NCBI RefSeq assembly: GCF_027943255.1
Contig: NC_072893.1
Location: 98,029,784-98,093,783, forward strand
Direction: 5' to 3'
Length of the DNA: 64,000 nucleotides
Source: Anastrepha obliqua
Taxonomy: Eukaryota > Arthropoda > Insecta > Diptera > Tephritidae
The first letter of the stretch is position 1; each line of letters opens with the position of its first letter. Of this stretch, positions 23,508 to 33,832 are shown piece after piece. The translations under genes and the position numbers were made by a program. The notes beneath the pieces were generated by a model. The model was not told where the DNA came from. It searched no databases and saw only the letters and a list, made by a program, of their open reading frames with translations.

Positions 23508-23818
23508 AATAATTGGCGCGTACACTTCTGTTAGGTGTTTGGCCGAGCTCCTCCTCCTATTGGTGGTGTGCGTCTTGATGTTGTTCCACAAATGGTGGGA
23601 CCTACAGTTTCAAGCCGACTCCGAACAGCAGATATTTTTTATGAGGAGCTTTTTCATGGCAGAAATACACTCGGAGGTTTATCATTGCCTGCCGAGGTGC
23701 GACCGCTATTAGAAAAATGTTTTTTTTATTTTTGCTTTCACCGAGATTCGAACCAACGACCTCTCCGTGAATTCCGAATGGTAATCACGCACCAACCCAT
23801 TCGGCTACGGCGGCCGCC
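23508..23818 (-). repeat. tRNA-derived SINE (family 1), near full length
   Basis: On the minus strand it starts GGCGGCCGCCGTAGCCGAAT. A polymerase III A box (TAGCCGAATGGG) and B box (GGTTCGAATCTCGG) lie in the first 80 bp, as in a tRNA. The body contains CCTCCGAGTGTATTTCTGCC and GAAAAAGCTCCTCATAAAAA, and it ends GAGCTCGGCCAAACACC plus a short tail. Other copies: 48001-48215, 59669-59930 and a 3' scrap at 45755-45845. It is not a tRNA gene: the tRNA-like part does not fold as a full cloverleaf and is fused to an unrelated body. Confidence 0.9.
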
Positions 23819-24073
23819 ATGTCAAACATAGATACAAAAAGGAAATTACCAATAATTATAAAAAAACACTAAGAAAATGTCCCTTCCAAATCCCAAAATA
23901 TAAGCAATAATACGAGAACAACAATCGCCATTAGAAAATTTGGAAAGAATAATAGTTTAATGCCGAAATCCAGGCCTACTTACTAACTTTAACGTGACCC
24001 GAAATGATGTATTCATGAAAGCTGAATCTTTAACTAATTCACCTGAAAATGAAAATTCCAACAAAAACCTTAA

Positions 24074-24810
24074 GGGGTAGCACCACTGTACACGCGTAAA
24101 ATAAACACGATTTTTAAAGAATTTTTTTGTATAGAAGGAAAGGGAAAACAATCACTCTGATTTGGGAAGTTATTACTTATATACTAAAATACAAAACTAC
24201 AAAGTTTGATCGAAAAATTTTACAAAATGGCGGCATTGGAGACATTTTTGTAATGTGGTTTCTCTTGAAGGAGCTCCGCGGCACGCAGCACAGAGGGTGC
24301 AAATTTTAATCTGGAACAAAGAAACATTTTTTTTCTTAATCTAGATAAGAATAGCTAGAGAAACACGTAGGGGATTTAAAAAATATTTATTTTTGTGGAA
24401 TTAGCAAGCATTTGAAGGAAAAAACTCTATTTTGGACTAAAAAAACGGCACTTAAATAATTATAACAATCGTTTAAATTCATCTATCGAAAATCCCCTAC
24501 GCTCTTCTCTTAAGAAGGTTATTATACAGACGTAGTGAAAAACCTGATTAAAAATATTTAAAAATGTTTGAGTTATGCTGCGTGCCAATTTCAGAAAACG
24601 TGTTTTGAGAAAAACGCGTTTAAAGTTTGGAAATTTGGAGAAGTCGTTAGGTAGCAGTCACTAACGCTTGGTTAAAAGCTTAAAATATTTATGAAATAAA
24701 CTTCGGTAACGTATAAAACTTTTTGTTCTGTATTTTAAAAGGTTCAAAGAATTTTTTAAGCTTATAAAAAAAAAATCAATTTTTTGAAATTTCTACAGTG
24801 GTGTTACCCC
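24074..24810. mobile_element. 737-bp MITE with TTAA target duplication
   Basis: The left end is GGGGTAGCACCACTGTA and the right end in reverse complement is GGGGTAACACCACTGTA. TTAA flanks it on both sides (24070-24073 and 24811-24814). TTAA duplications are typical of piggyBac and Kolobok. No transposase is inside. Interior blocks (AAAATGGCGGCATT, ACGCGTTTAAAGTTTG) recur in the 61090-61818 element. Confidence 0.9.
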
Positions 24811-24814
24811 TTAA

Positions 24815-25523
24815 GTAACTCAACTAAGCATTGCTTAATAAATCAATTAACGACCGATTATTAAAACATGTACATTATATACGTATGCTTTTAAAATGGT
24901 TTCAAGGTGGTTTAGAAGCCTCCAGACAATGATCATTAAAACAACAAGCAAAATAAGTAAACATAATAGGCGGTGGTGTTTGATTCACTCACTTATCTGT
25001 TGAAGGTAGCAGGTGTTCAGTAGCAGCATAAACACGAACACATCCTACCTACCTTAGTTGCATTATTTACACACACATGCACACATGTGAATAGCAGTAT
25101 CTCAGGAATTCTTTCGAACTACTTTTGCACTTACGCATTAGCGAATTGAGTGCAGTAAATGAGCGCTAAAATAAATGTAGTACTACAAATAAATGAAACT
25201 AAATTTAGTTGGAAGAAGTAAAAATTAACTGCTACGAGTTGTAAAGCAACTGGTGCAAGATATGTGATGCTTCATGGTCAAGTGTGTTGCACAGATGCAC
25301 GAACGGAACGGGTGGTCAACTGGTTTGGCGCATGGATGGCTTACTTGTAAATACGTATGTATATACTTACGAATTTTATATTTTTTTTAGTTAGTATATG
25401 CTAATGGAGGAAATTAAAAGTCGACTTACGTGTTTAGATATATAAACTATGGAGATTTACGAATAGTCCGCTTGCACTTCGAGGTCGAATACTGTTCGTG
25501 CGAAATGGAAAATTAAATGGACT
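24815..25523. other. no gene recognised
   Basis: About 700 bp without coding similarity. Confidence 0.5.
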
Positions 25524-25535
25524 AATCAGAAGGAA

Positions 25536-26056
25536 GTAGGCAACTGAGCAGTAAAGTCTTCTCGCGACGAACAAAACTAACACTCTACAAGACTCTCATC
25601 ATGCCCGTCCTAACGTATGGCGCAGAAGCTTGGACGATGACAGCATCCGATGAAGCGATGCTTGGAATGTTCGAGAGAAAGATTCTGCGTAAGATTTTTG
25701 GACCTTTGCACGTTGGCAACGGCGAATATCGCAGACGATGGAACGATGAGCTGTATGAGCTTTACGACGACATAGACATGGCGCAGCGAATAAAGATCCA
25801 GCGGCTACGTTGGCTGGGTCATGTCGTCGGAATGGATACAAACACTCCGGCTTTGAAAGTATTCGATGCGGTACCAGCTGGTGGTAGCAGAGGAAGAGGG
25901 CGGCCTCCTCTGCGTTGGAAAGATCAGGTGGAGAAGGACTTGGCTTCACTTGGTGTGTCCAACTGGCGCCGGTTAGCACGAGAAAGAAACGACTGGCGCG
26001 CTTTTTTAAACTCGGCCAAAATCGCGTAAGCGGATATAGCGCCAATTAATAAGAAG
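25536..26056 (+). pseudogene. RTE-like non-LTR retrotransposon, 5'-truncated
   Basis: The frame reads QLSSKVFSRRTKLTLYKTLI, then MPVLTYGAEAWTMTASDEAM, FERKILRKIFGPLHVGNGEY, QRLRWLGHVVGMD and RGRGRPPLRWKDQVEKDLAS, ending near 26029. This is the conserved C-terminal region after the RT in a common insect endonuclease-RT family. A 12-bp target duplication, AATCAGAAGGAA, flanks it (25524-25535 and 26057-26068), and the 3' end has AATTAATAAGAAG. The frame has no internal stop: a young, truncated insertion. The same family occurs at 38873-39770. Confidence 0.9.
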
Positions 26057-26259
26057 AATCAGAAGGAATTTAATGGCATTATCAGATATCACCGGATCAC
26101 TGCAACAACTAAAAATTTTACAATTTGCATTCTGGAATTTATCATAAAAGGATTGGAAATTATCGATATATATTGATAAAATATTAATTTCAATATATTT
26201 TTTCGAGACTTGATATTCGAGGCTGCTGTACATACATGGCAATGAACCTCACATAAGTA

Positions 26260-26520
26260 TGAGAAACTCTTTCTTCAATAAATCTACGGTTTCACTTGTA
26301 GTAGCCGAGCGGCAAGGGAGTCCTGTTAAAATCAGAGGCATTCCAAATCCATGCTCATGCACCAGAAAGTGAGAGCTTCGGGACACATCGCTGGGATGTG
26401 CTTCAAATATTGCATTCTGTTTGTTCAGGAAGTCACTAATGAGCTCACTAAATGAACCTCATCACTAAACATGATTTTATTAGACATTGGTTTTGGAAAT
26501 TCATTTCCAAAAGTTGTATA
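26260..26520 (-). pseudogene. possible decayed DD41D-like transposase piece
   Basis: On the minus strand MSNKIMFSDEVHL resembles the first Asp motif (MSDEAHF). A second frame has NKQNAIFEAHPSDV, like the NKQNCRxW segment after it, and further on TSETVDLLKKEF resembles the helix after the second Asp. The pieces are in order but in different frames, so the call is modest. Confidence 0.4.
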
Positions 26521-26907
26521 AAATCGTTACGTTAGGAAATATAAAAGTATGCACAGGAAAAAGAAGAGAAGCGATTTGTCAAATGGCATTTCTCTATTTA
26601 ATGGTCCAATAATTACGCTCAAAACCTAGACACGTCATATTTTCACGTCATACATTTTTTCAAAAACCTTGTCTAATGTTGTCAGATATTTGTATGTGCA
26701 GAGACAGAGAATTTGTTAACTCAGACGAGGTCTGTCACTCAAGTTGCATTCCTCAAAACTTTATGGGGATGCTTTCGATGGTTCCTATTTACATTTCTGA
26801 TCGTGTTTCCACTGAAAAATGTAACATATTATATTTTACCATATACGACGCGGAACGTTTTGATGTGTGAGCCTTTTTAGTGTTATTTACAGTGGCTTGG
26901 GAAAAAA
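26521..26907. other. no gene recognised
   Basis: About 390 bp; a 64-codon plus-strand frame at 26676-26870 has no known motif. Confidence 0.45.
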
Positions 26908-27080
26908 TGGAATTAAATCGTAAACATTTTCATGCGATTAATTTCCACAATTTTCGACATGGATTAACAAGACAAGCATGCATCGAACGTATTATACGAC
27001 AGGCAAGCACAATTTTTATCACCATAAAGAACTGGTACAATGAATTTGATTGTGTGTGCTGTTCGCTTTCCGTTTCCTTT
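26908..27080 (+). pseudogene. mariner/SETMAR-type transposase N-terminus
   Basis: The ATG at 26908 starts MELNRKHFHAINFHNFRHGL, then TRQACIERI and TIKNWYNEF. It matches the first helix-turn-helix of SETMAR-type mariners (MELTxEHFRxxIFYDFRxGL..QQECIDRL...VYNWFNEF). Homology stops near 27060; the rest of the transposase is absent. Confidence 0.75.
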
Positions 27081-27466
27081 CCATTGTTCGACCAGAAACA
27101 TAAAAAGCAATCATTATATATGTTATTACTAAATCAAATTCTAAACATCTCATTTTGTGAATAAACCAAGCTGATAAATTAACAAAACCAAAAATGTCGT
27201 TTGTTGATTATATAAAATGTGTTCTGATCATCAATAATCTTTGGCGCATAAAATAGATTTGGCAAGATATTCCTTTTTTTTATTTAAAGCTACTCGAAGT
27301 CCTAATCCTCACTCATGCAACCATCCAAAACAGTTATAAATTTCGATGCTGTGGCAAGACGTCTGTATTAAAACCAGGTATGCCGTTGTGAGTACTCGGC
27401 TCTTTTGTCCTTCAACACCTCAAAGGCGTTAAGATCGAAAAACTTAATTGCTGCTCTTATTATCTT
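27081..27466. other. no gene recognised
   Basis: About 390 bp; no coding similarity. Confidence 0.5.
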
Positions 27467-28050
27467 GAAATTGAAAATTTTAAATTTGATAAGGTCGAGC
27501 CAAGGAGCACTAGGAGATTTGGTGGCTCCTAAAACACTCGGGCTAAAAAGCCCATTGTATTTAAAGCTCTGGAAAGGGGGTAGATAGTCAAGGAGGGAAG
27601 GAGAAAAGTAGCAGAGAAAGAGATAGGAAAGAATAGAGAGAGAGATAGAGATAGTTAGTCCTGTGAGAATTTTCCAGATTCTTTGGCAAATCTGTAAATA
27701 TCCTCCAGTTTTAGAGAACGAATATTAGTCATTCTCACGAAATCGGAACCTAAAACTCGTAGCCGTGCTCTAGCAAAGGCAGGACACTCACAGAGAGAGT
27801 GCTCAGTGCTATCCGCCTCCTCAAAGCACGACTGGTACATTGGGTCCTCAATTATTCCAATGGTGGTCATATGCTTACCCCATGGGTTGTGTCCTGTAAT
27901 GATACCGACCATCAACCGAACGTCTTTCCTTCCAAGTTTTAGTAGAAAGTTTCACAGTTTTCTGTTCGGACTTGTCACGAAACACTTTGCAGTTCTGCAC
28001 CGTTCTAGACCGGACCATTGCCTTCATAATTACTGATCCAATTCATGATT
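27467..28050 (-). pseudogene. LOA-type retrotransposon family A, 3' part
   Basis: On the minus strand from 28050 the text NWISNY leads, after shifts, into the open frame 27915-27655: MMVGIITGHNPWGKHMTTIG, CFEEADSTEHSLCECPAFAR and KLEDIYRFAKESGKFSQD. This is the zinc-binding C-terminal tail. The 3' UTR (GA-rich, then GGAGCCACCAAATCTCC in reverse) runs to about 27467 and matches 41281-41470. It is the downstream half of the element whose upstream half lies at 30577-31170. Confidence 0.85.
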
Positions 28051-28329
28051 TATTTTATTTGTTTATTTGTTTATATAAATAGTACATAGTAAGACAAGGT
28101 CTTTTAATAGTACTTCAACAATATTATAAGCAACTGGAATATTTTTAACGTGCAAGTTTCTTAATCTAAATTATACACCAGTTCATTTACGAATTAATCC
28201 AATATATCTAACTTAACTATAATAATAAGAAGAAAAGAAGCAATAGGAAAAGAAAAGAAGGATTTAGAGAAGAAAGAACAAAAGTAATAATTAGAGAATG
28301 TAGAGAGAAATTTAATGCCCTAATTTAAT

Positions 28330-28667
28330 GCAATCAAACACTTTTAAAGTAATTATAGACTTGTGCCCTGAAGTTAAATCTGTTAAGTCCAGCCTTCACA
28401 GTGTCGGGTAATGAGTTCCACACTTTAATAGCGTTAATGTATAAATAATCTAGATGATGGTAGGTAATTAAATTTTAGAACGATGAATTTGTTGTGTCTG
28501 CGAGACCTTACTGGTATCAACTTCTCTGTCAGATAGGGCGGAGACTTGAATAATGTAAGTTTGCATAAAAATATGCAATTTCTAGCAGACAAATAACTAT
28601 TAAGGCAACATCCCAGTAACCTTGATCGCCATGCAGAGATGTGGTCATATTTGCCAATCCCATATCC
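28330..28667 (-). pseudogene. C-terminal part of the CR1/jockey-type RT protein
   Basis: The minus-strand reading is GIGKYDHISAWRSRLLGCCL, NCIFLCKLTLFKSPPYLTEK, PVRSRRHNKFIVLKF, and after a stop AIKVWNSLPDTVKAGLNRFN. The WNSLPxxV segment marks the end of many jockey/CR1-superfamily RT proteins. It belongs with the RT part at 29386-30576. Confidence 0.8.
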
Positions 28668-29385
28668 TTTTACCCGAAAAGAAAAAAAAATTTAAAATAA
28701 TTAAGAATTAGTATACACTTGAAGTACATGCAAGAAAAGAACAAAAGAGTGCTATTCCTTTATTTATTCATAACAAATGTTGTCAAAATTCTTGTGTCAA
28801 ATTCATCAGTCAGTCATTCGTTCTTAATTATTCATAAAAATGGAAGAAATTGAGGAAGTGGCACAACTTGTCGGAAAAAAATTAATAATCGGAGGATACA
28901 TTTATGTCAGATCCAAACCGTCGAAAAATAATCAATTCTATTGGGACTGTCAATTGGTTCGAAGAAAAGAATGCAAAGCGCGGGCAATTACATTGCAGAC
29001 AGTTTCTGAGTTAATAGTTTTAAAAGGCCCTAAAAAATCTCCTCATGAACATCCGCCCAATCAGGATACAGCGAAAGCGGAATTAGTGAAGGTTAATTTA
29101 AAACGAGTCGCGGAAGATCATCTGGAATGCCCTCCAGCACAAGTACAAAGTTTTGTTTATTTCTATTTTTGTTATATTTTTTCCCTCTTTTTTTAATTAT
29201 TTATTAACATTTTTATATAAAATTTATTTTTATTTTTTCGGGCATTTTTCGGGCATTTTTCGGGAAAATTAATAAGATTCGGGTATTCGTATTCGGGCAA
29301 ATTTATTCGGGTAAATTATTTTCGGGTGATTGGGTTTCGGGTGAATGTCCATTCGGGCATGTGTTTTCGGGATTTTGACCTGGAA
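28668..29385 (+). mobile_element. insertion with FLYWCH ORF and TTCGGG-rich end
   Basis: This segment interrupts the RT protein on the other strand. It contains a FLYWCH-type frame (28840-29196). The right part (29238-29380) has ten TTCGGG motifs in about 140 bp; the left border has the inverse, ACCCGAAAA. Clustered subterminal motifs on both sides in opposite orientation are common in DNA transposons. Exact ends and a target duplication could not be fixed because the RT is damaged at the junction. Confidence 0.6.
28840..29196 (+). CDS. FLYWCH zinc-finger protein fragment, probably transposon-encoded
   Basis: The ATG at 28840 follows a fly-like ATAAAA context. Residues about 15-70 match a FLYWCH finger: KLIIGGYIYVRSKPS, NNQFYWDCQLVRRKECKARA and the final HEHPPNQ, supplying the F-Y-W-x-C, C-x-A-R-A and H-x-H positions. 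In insects such fingers often sit at the N-terminus of MULE-type transposases; the following EDHLECPPAQV fits that pattern. After about residue 105 the frame dissolves into a hydrophobic A/T-rich end and stops, so the protein is truncated. Confidence 0.65.
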   Translation: MEEIEEVAQLVGKKLIIGGYIYVRSKPSKNNQFYWDCQLVRRKECKARAITLQTVSELIVLKGPKKSPHEHPPNQDTAKAELVKVNLKRVAEDHLECPPAQVQSFVYFYFCYIFSLFF

Positions 29386-30576
29386 TCATCCCATATACAT
29401 ACCGCGTGGAGCATAAATGCTCCCCACAACCCTATTTATATGGTCAGCACAGGTAAGTTTTGTGTTGAGAATGAACCCCAAATTTTTTACCTTATCCATA
29501 AAGGTAAGGAAACTTGTACCTATCCACAATTTAGGGATATTGTCAACATGCACGACACTATTACATATAGGTAAGACATATGACTTTGACGCGTTCAGAC
29601 ATAAAGAGTTTTCATTAGCCCATACAAAAATAGCAGACAAATCACTGTTTATTTTGAAACATAAATCTTCAACGAGACCAATACGACTGGACAAGTACAA
29701 TTGTATATCATCAGCATACGCATGGACATTCACATACTGACAAACGTTAAAAACATCATTGACAAAAAGACTAAATAAAAGCGGTCCAAGGATAGACCCT
29801 TGCGGAACACCAGTGTGTACGTATCTAGACTGAGATGTTGATTTACTGGTCTTGACCTTCTACGTTCTGTCTCCAAGGTAGCTGGCCATGAGCTTCACCG
29901 CACTGTCTTAGAAGCCAAAGTAGGGTTTAAGCTTCAAACATAACAATTTGTGATTCACTGAATCAAATGCTTTAGAAAAGTCAAGTAAGCAAAGTAGAGT
30001 CAAGTCTCCGTTGTCAAAACTAATTCTTATGTCGTCCAGTATTTTAACCATTGCAGTCGAGCAACTGTGACTTTGTTTAAAGCCAGATTGTAAGAGAGTA
30101 GACGATTGGAGAGAGTAGACGATTGTTCTGTACAAATGATGAAATTTGCGTGGCCATCAAGTTTTCGCAAACTTTGGAAAATGTGGGCAGTATGCTGATA
30201 GGTCTATAGTCCCCAGCATAAATAGCATTTGCCTTTTTTGCGACTGTGAAAACTATAGCATTTTTCCATACTGCTGGGAAACATGAACTAGTCAAGCAAT
30301 GGTTTATTATATGGGTAAGGGGTCCTATTATATATTGGATGACTATACGGACGAATTTTAGCGAGATACCATCGTCGCCTATTGCATTAGACTTTATTTT
30401 GGATAAAGCTTTCAGGACATCTACCTCACAAACTGTCATAAATTGAAATTGTTCTTTTAGAGTAGCACAAGGTGAGGACTCTTTTAAAGTAGAAGCACAA
30501 TTTGTTTTCTTACCAACACTAATGAAGTAGTCATTAAGTTCATCAAGGTCAATCTTACATTCGGGACTTTCCTTGC
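29386..30576 (-). pseudogene. RT domain of the CR1/jockey-type element
   Basis: On the minus strand: DVLKALSKIKSNAIGDDGIS, YRPISILPTFSKVCENLM, then FKQSHSCSTAMVKILDDIRI and LLDFSKAFDSVNHKLL, VPQGSILGPLLFSLFVND, and HAYADDIQLYLSSR with the catalytic YADD, then NASKSYVLP and VKNLGFIL. A 17-bp tandem duplication around 30095-30130 (AGTAGACGATTG repeated) breaks the frame between the first two blocks, and a stop follows KPYFGF. It ends at the FLYWCH insertion. Confidence 0.88.
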
Positions 30577-31170
30577 CTGCGGAACTGATTCCGATTATTG
30601 GTTCTGGCCTTGTGGGGGAATCGCTGATCTACGACTGGTCAATTCATCAGCAATTTCGTTTCCTTGAACACCGGAGTGTTCTGGAACCCATATAAGTACA
30701 AGCCTGTTTTGTCTTGTAACAGAATTAAGCTTCTTCTTACATTCTTGAACAATCTTTGAGGCTTGCTTCGCGTTCTCCAGGACCTTCAGTGCAGCCTGAC
30801 TGTCACTGAAAACTTCAATCTGTTTCTCCTCGCGATTATCCATTCGGCTACTTTCAGGATGACAAAAACATCTGTTTCGAAAACAGTTGCCATTTTCCCC
30901 ATAGCATAATGATACTTATTACTATCGTTTAATTACCATGCGTCTCCAGACCCTATTTCATTCTTGGACCCATCGGTAAAGAAAATTTCCGTCAAACCTC
31001 CCTGCATGCATTCTGTATTGCTCTATTGCTCACACAATGGAAATCTGACATCAAATTTCCTTCCAAATGAAACTGTGGGTATCAGGTCATCTTTAGTTGC
31101 CAAAAACAGTGGATACTGCTCAGATAGCATCTTATTATCTTACTACAGAAGAAATATCAAGAGGCCAGTT
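30577..31170 (-). pseudogene. LOA-type retrotransposon family A, RNase H part
   Basis: On the minus strand: FFTDGSKNEIGSG (Asp), MGKMATVFETDVFVILKVAE (Glu), then the open frame 30843-30595 with IEVFSDSQAALKVLENAKQA (Asp) and IWVPEHSGVQGNEIADEL. Normally PGHSG; here PEHSG. It is cut at 30577 by the CR1/jockey-type insertion. Closest relative in the window is 40650-40870. Confidence 0.85.
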
Positions 31171-31552
31171 AGAGGGGGAAAGGCATCACACACAATAGTT
31201 AGCTGTCAAATAACTCTTTACTACCTTTTAAGGTGCATGCATATTTTTTTAAATAATAATTGGAATATTAAATAAAAGTTCTCAGAAAACTTTACAGCTC
31301 CCATTCACTATAACATAAAGTAATAGAAATATAAAATGTTCAATAACCAATTACGATCGATATTTGGAAGTACTCGTACATTAATTAGGCTTGCATTCAC
31401 TTTTTCGTAAGTAAGCTTTCAAGCTTGGCTAATTTAGTTCGCAATACTATTGAAATAAAATGCCAACCTCGTAACCTCATTATTATTCATTCAGCCAATT
31501 CGTCAAAATATAGATATATGTGTAGGCTCTGCACGAGTGCTTCAGCATAATC
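31171..31552. other. no gene recognised
   Basis: About 380 bp of A+T-rich sequence. Confidence 0.5.
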
Positions 31553-33430
31553 GAAAAAGGGTTGGAAACAAGAGAGTACGCTCTAGGTGTGTTTGTGGAT
31601 ATTGAAGGAGCTTTTGACAATGCTACCTTTGACTCTATGTGCTCTTCTATCAAAAGTTATAGAGTAGAAGAAATCATTGTCAGATGGACTCACTCTATGC
31701 TATCCAAAAGACTGCTTATCATGGATTGAGAAAGGGTCAAGGAGTTGAAGGAGGTTGAGGTTAAGAAGGATTGCCCACAGGGCGGTATACTCTCTCCCCT
31801 ATTTTGGTGCTTTGTTGTGGACTCTCTCCTTAATGATGTGCAGTAAATTGCACATATCCAAGCCAACGCGGACGATGTGTGCGTATTCATCTCAGGACGA
31901 TCACTTGAAGGTATATGGAATAAAATGCAGGTAGCTCTAAATAAGATTGAGCATTTGTGCGAATTGCATGGTCTTTCGATGAATCCTATAAAAAGTACCT
32001 TAGTGCTTTTCACTAGGCACCGTAATATGGAAAGCCTGTTACTACCCACATTGAAAGAGGTAATACCGCAACTGTCTTCTGAGGTTAAATATTTAGGAGT
32101 AATCCTAGATAGTAAGCTTACCTGGAAGAAGCATGTCGAGCAGAAGGTCTCTCGAACACTAAGAGTCTTCTGGCAGTGTAAGAGAGTCTTTGGCAATGGC
32201 ATCGAAGCAATGAAGGCGACGTACAGGCTCAAGGAGTCTGGGGAAATGAAGTAAGCACTGGCCACTGTTAGATATACCACCAGTTATCGGAGCGGTGCAC
32301 ACTGTTCTCGATGCCAGTGGGCAATCGGGTGCCTTTTGCTAGCTTCGGTAGGAAGTATGATATTTTGATCCCTGATAGAGATCAATGGTTAAGTCTAGAG
32401 AATCTATTAACGGGATACAAGCACTCTTTCTACACCGACGGATCCAAAACCAGTGATGGAAGCGGATCCGGATGGTATTTAGACGAAAACACTAAGTACT
32501 CCTATGCCACAGGACAGATGGCCACGGTATTCCTTACGGAAGTCTATGCGATCTTGAATGTGCCGTACTGGCTAATTGAGAAAAAGTGGCGGGGCAACAG
32601 TATTGGAATTTGTAGTCACAGTCAAGCTGCACTGAAAGCCCTTGCTAACCCACGCTGCTCTTCTAAATTAGTCGGTGAATGTAAGACAAAATTGAACAGT
32701 GTTGCAAAACACAAAAAAGTTAGCCGTTTTTGAATGCCTGAACATTGTGGTATTACAGGGAAGACTCTGCAAGTATGCCACTAGGACCTGAACCCTTTCT
32801 AGGTGTCAATTCTGCATCGATTCAACTATGGATTGACGACTTCAAGAGGTATACCCATAGAGGACGTTGGTCTGAATTGAACTCGTGCAGAGTACCCAAG
32901 TGCTTTGTAAAAGAACCAAACAGAAAAATAGCGACCTTTCTCCTAAAACTCAGCAGAAAGGACCTCAGAGTACTGGTGGGTGTAATCACAGGGCACAACG
33001 TCTGTGGTCAGCATATGGCTACCATGGGGGTCGTCGACAGCCCGATATGCCTATCCTGTCTTTAGGATGACAACACTGCAAAGCATTTTCTCTATAGCTG
33101 TCCGACGTTTTTCAGAATCAGACTTAAGATATTGGGTTGCGTTATACTGAGTATAAATAAGGTTCATACTTTTCCTCTTCCGGATCTCTTAAGATTCATT
33201 AATGAATCCAAGAGATTTGTGGAAGAGTGACCTCAAACTAATTTTTCCGTCTTACCATCCACATTTTATCTTTCCTATCTCGATTCTTTCTACTGCATTC
33301 TATCCGGGTGTAGTACAATGGTCTCCTGACGGAGTGCTTGGACTTGTCCAACCATCCACAAATCTAATCTCATATAATTTAAACACAAACATAATACATG
33401 CTAGTCGTTTCATCTCTGATCTTTGATCTT
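31553..33430 (+). pseudogene. LOA-type retrotransposon family B (RT, RNase H, zinc tail, 3' UTR)
   Basis: A 5'-truncated element. RT: EYALGVFVDIEGAFDNATFD, KDCPQGGILSPLFWCFVVDS, and the catalytic box read as QANADDVCVFI (Asn for the usual Tyr, 31865-31867), then LHGLSMNPIKSTLVLFTRH and VKYLGVILDSKLTWKKHVEQ. RNase H (32311-32733): SFYTDGSKTSDGSG, FLTEVYAIL, and ICSHSQAALKAL, where His stands for the usual catalytic Asp (SDSQAAL). The tail frame (32745-33065) has PNRKIATFLLKLSRKD and CLSCL. A 3' UTR with GGACTTGTCCAACCATCCAC ends near 33410. Stops near 31720, 31844, 32734 and 33063. Confidence 0.9.
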
Positions 33431-33832
33431 TCCAAAGCCTGCCTTTTTTTGGAATGATCTTGAAGTGGCAGTTCTTTGTATATATAATATTTACTGTCGA
33501 CTAATATTTGAAATCAGGTGAGGAATATAATTTATAATAAAAATAATTGTAGAACCGAGTGAGGATTTTTCAAACTGTCTGTTGCGATCACAGTTTGCGA
33601 CATCAAACTTCTCTAGTGATTAAGATGTTAGGTACTCTGATCGTACGCATTTCTGAAATAATAAAAGAAAGTTTTCCGTATATCGAATTTACTCTAGTTT
33701 GTGGCTTAGACGTGAAATATGGAAGTTCTAAAAAATGTCGCTTTGATGTAGATTGTGGCGAGTGAATGAACGTACGTGGCCACAAAGCCACTGGCATTGT
33801 TTTACTTTTTCTGGTTTCAGTATGCATATACA
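33431..33832. other. no gene recognised
   Basis: About 400 bp; opposing open frames at 33559-33833 have no motif. Confidence 0.45.

Larger units (their letters stand above)
28051..30576 (-). mobile_element. CR1/jockey-type retrotransposon inserted in a family A element
   Basis: This block separates the two halves of the family A element. Removing it restores that element's sequence (...GTTCCGCAG joined to AATCATGAATTGG..., as in the uninterrupted copy near 40875). On the minus strand it has RT fingers at the start, the palm, a C-terminal tail, and a 3' end of AAATAAAC/AAATAAAA-like repeats next to 28051. It is itself split by the 28668-29385 insertion. Confidence 0.8.

Noticed and set aside
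23739..23810. tRNA gene suggested by A and B boxes
   Set aside because: The boxes belong to a SINE repeated at least three more times, fused to a non-tRNA body; no full cloverleaf could be drawn.
25599..26045. 148-codon minus-strand open frame
   Set aside because: Shadow of the RTE-like coding sequence, which has recognisable motifs and a target duplication.
31690..32280. 196-codon minus-strand open frame
   Set aside because: It is the antisense shadow of the family B reverse transcriptase on the plus strand.
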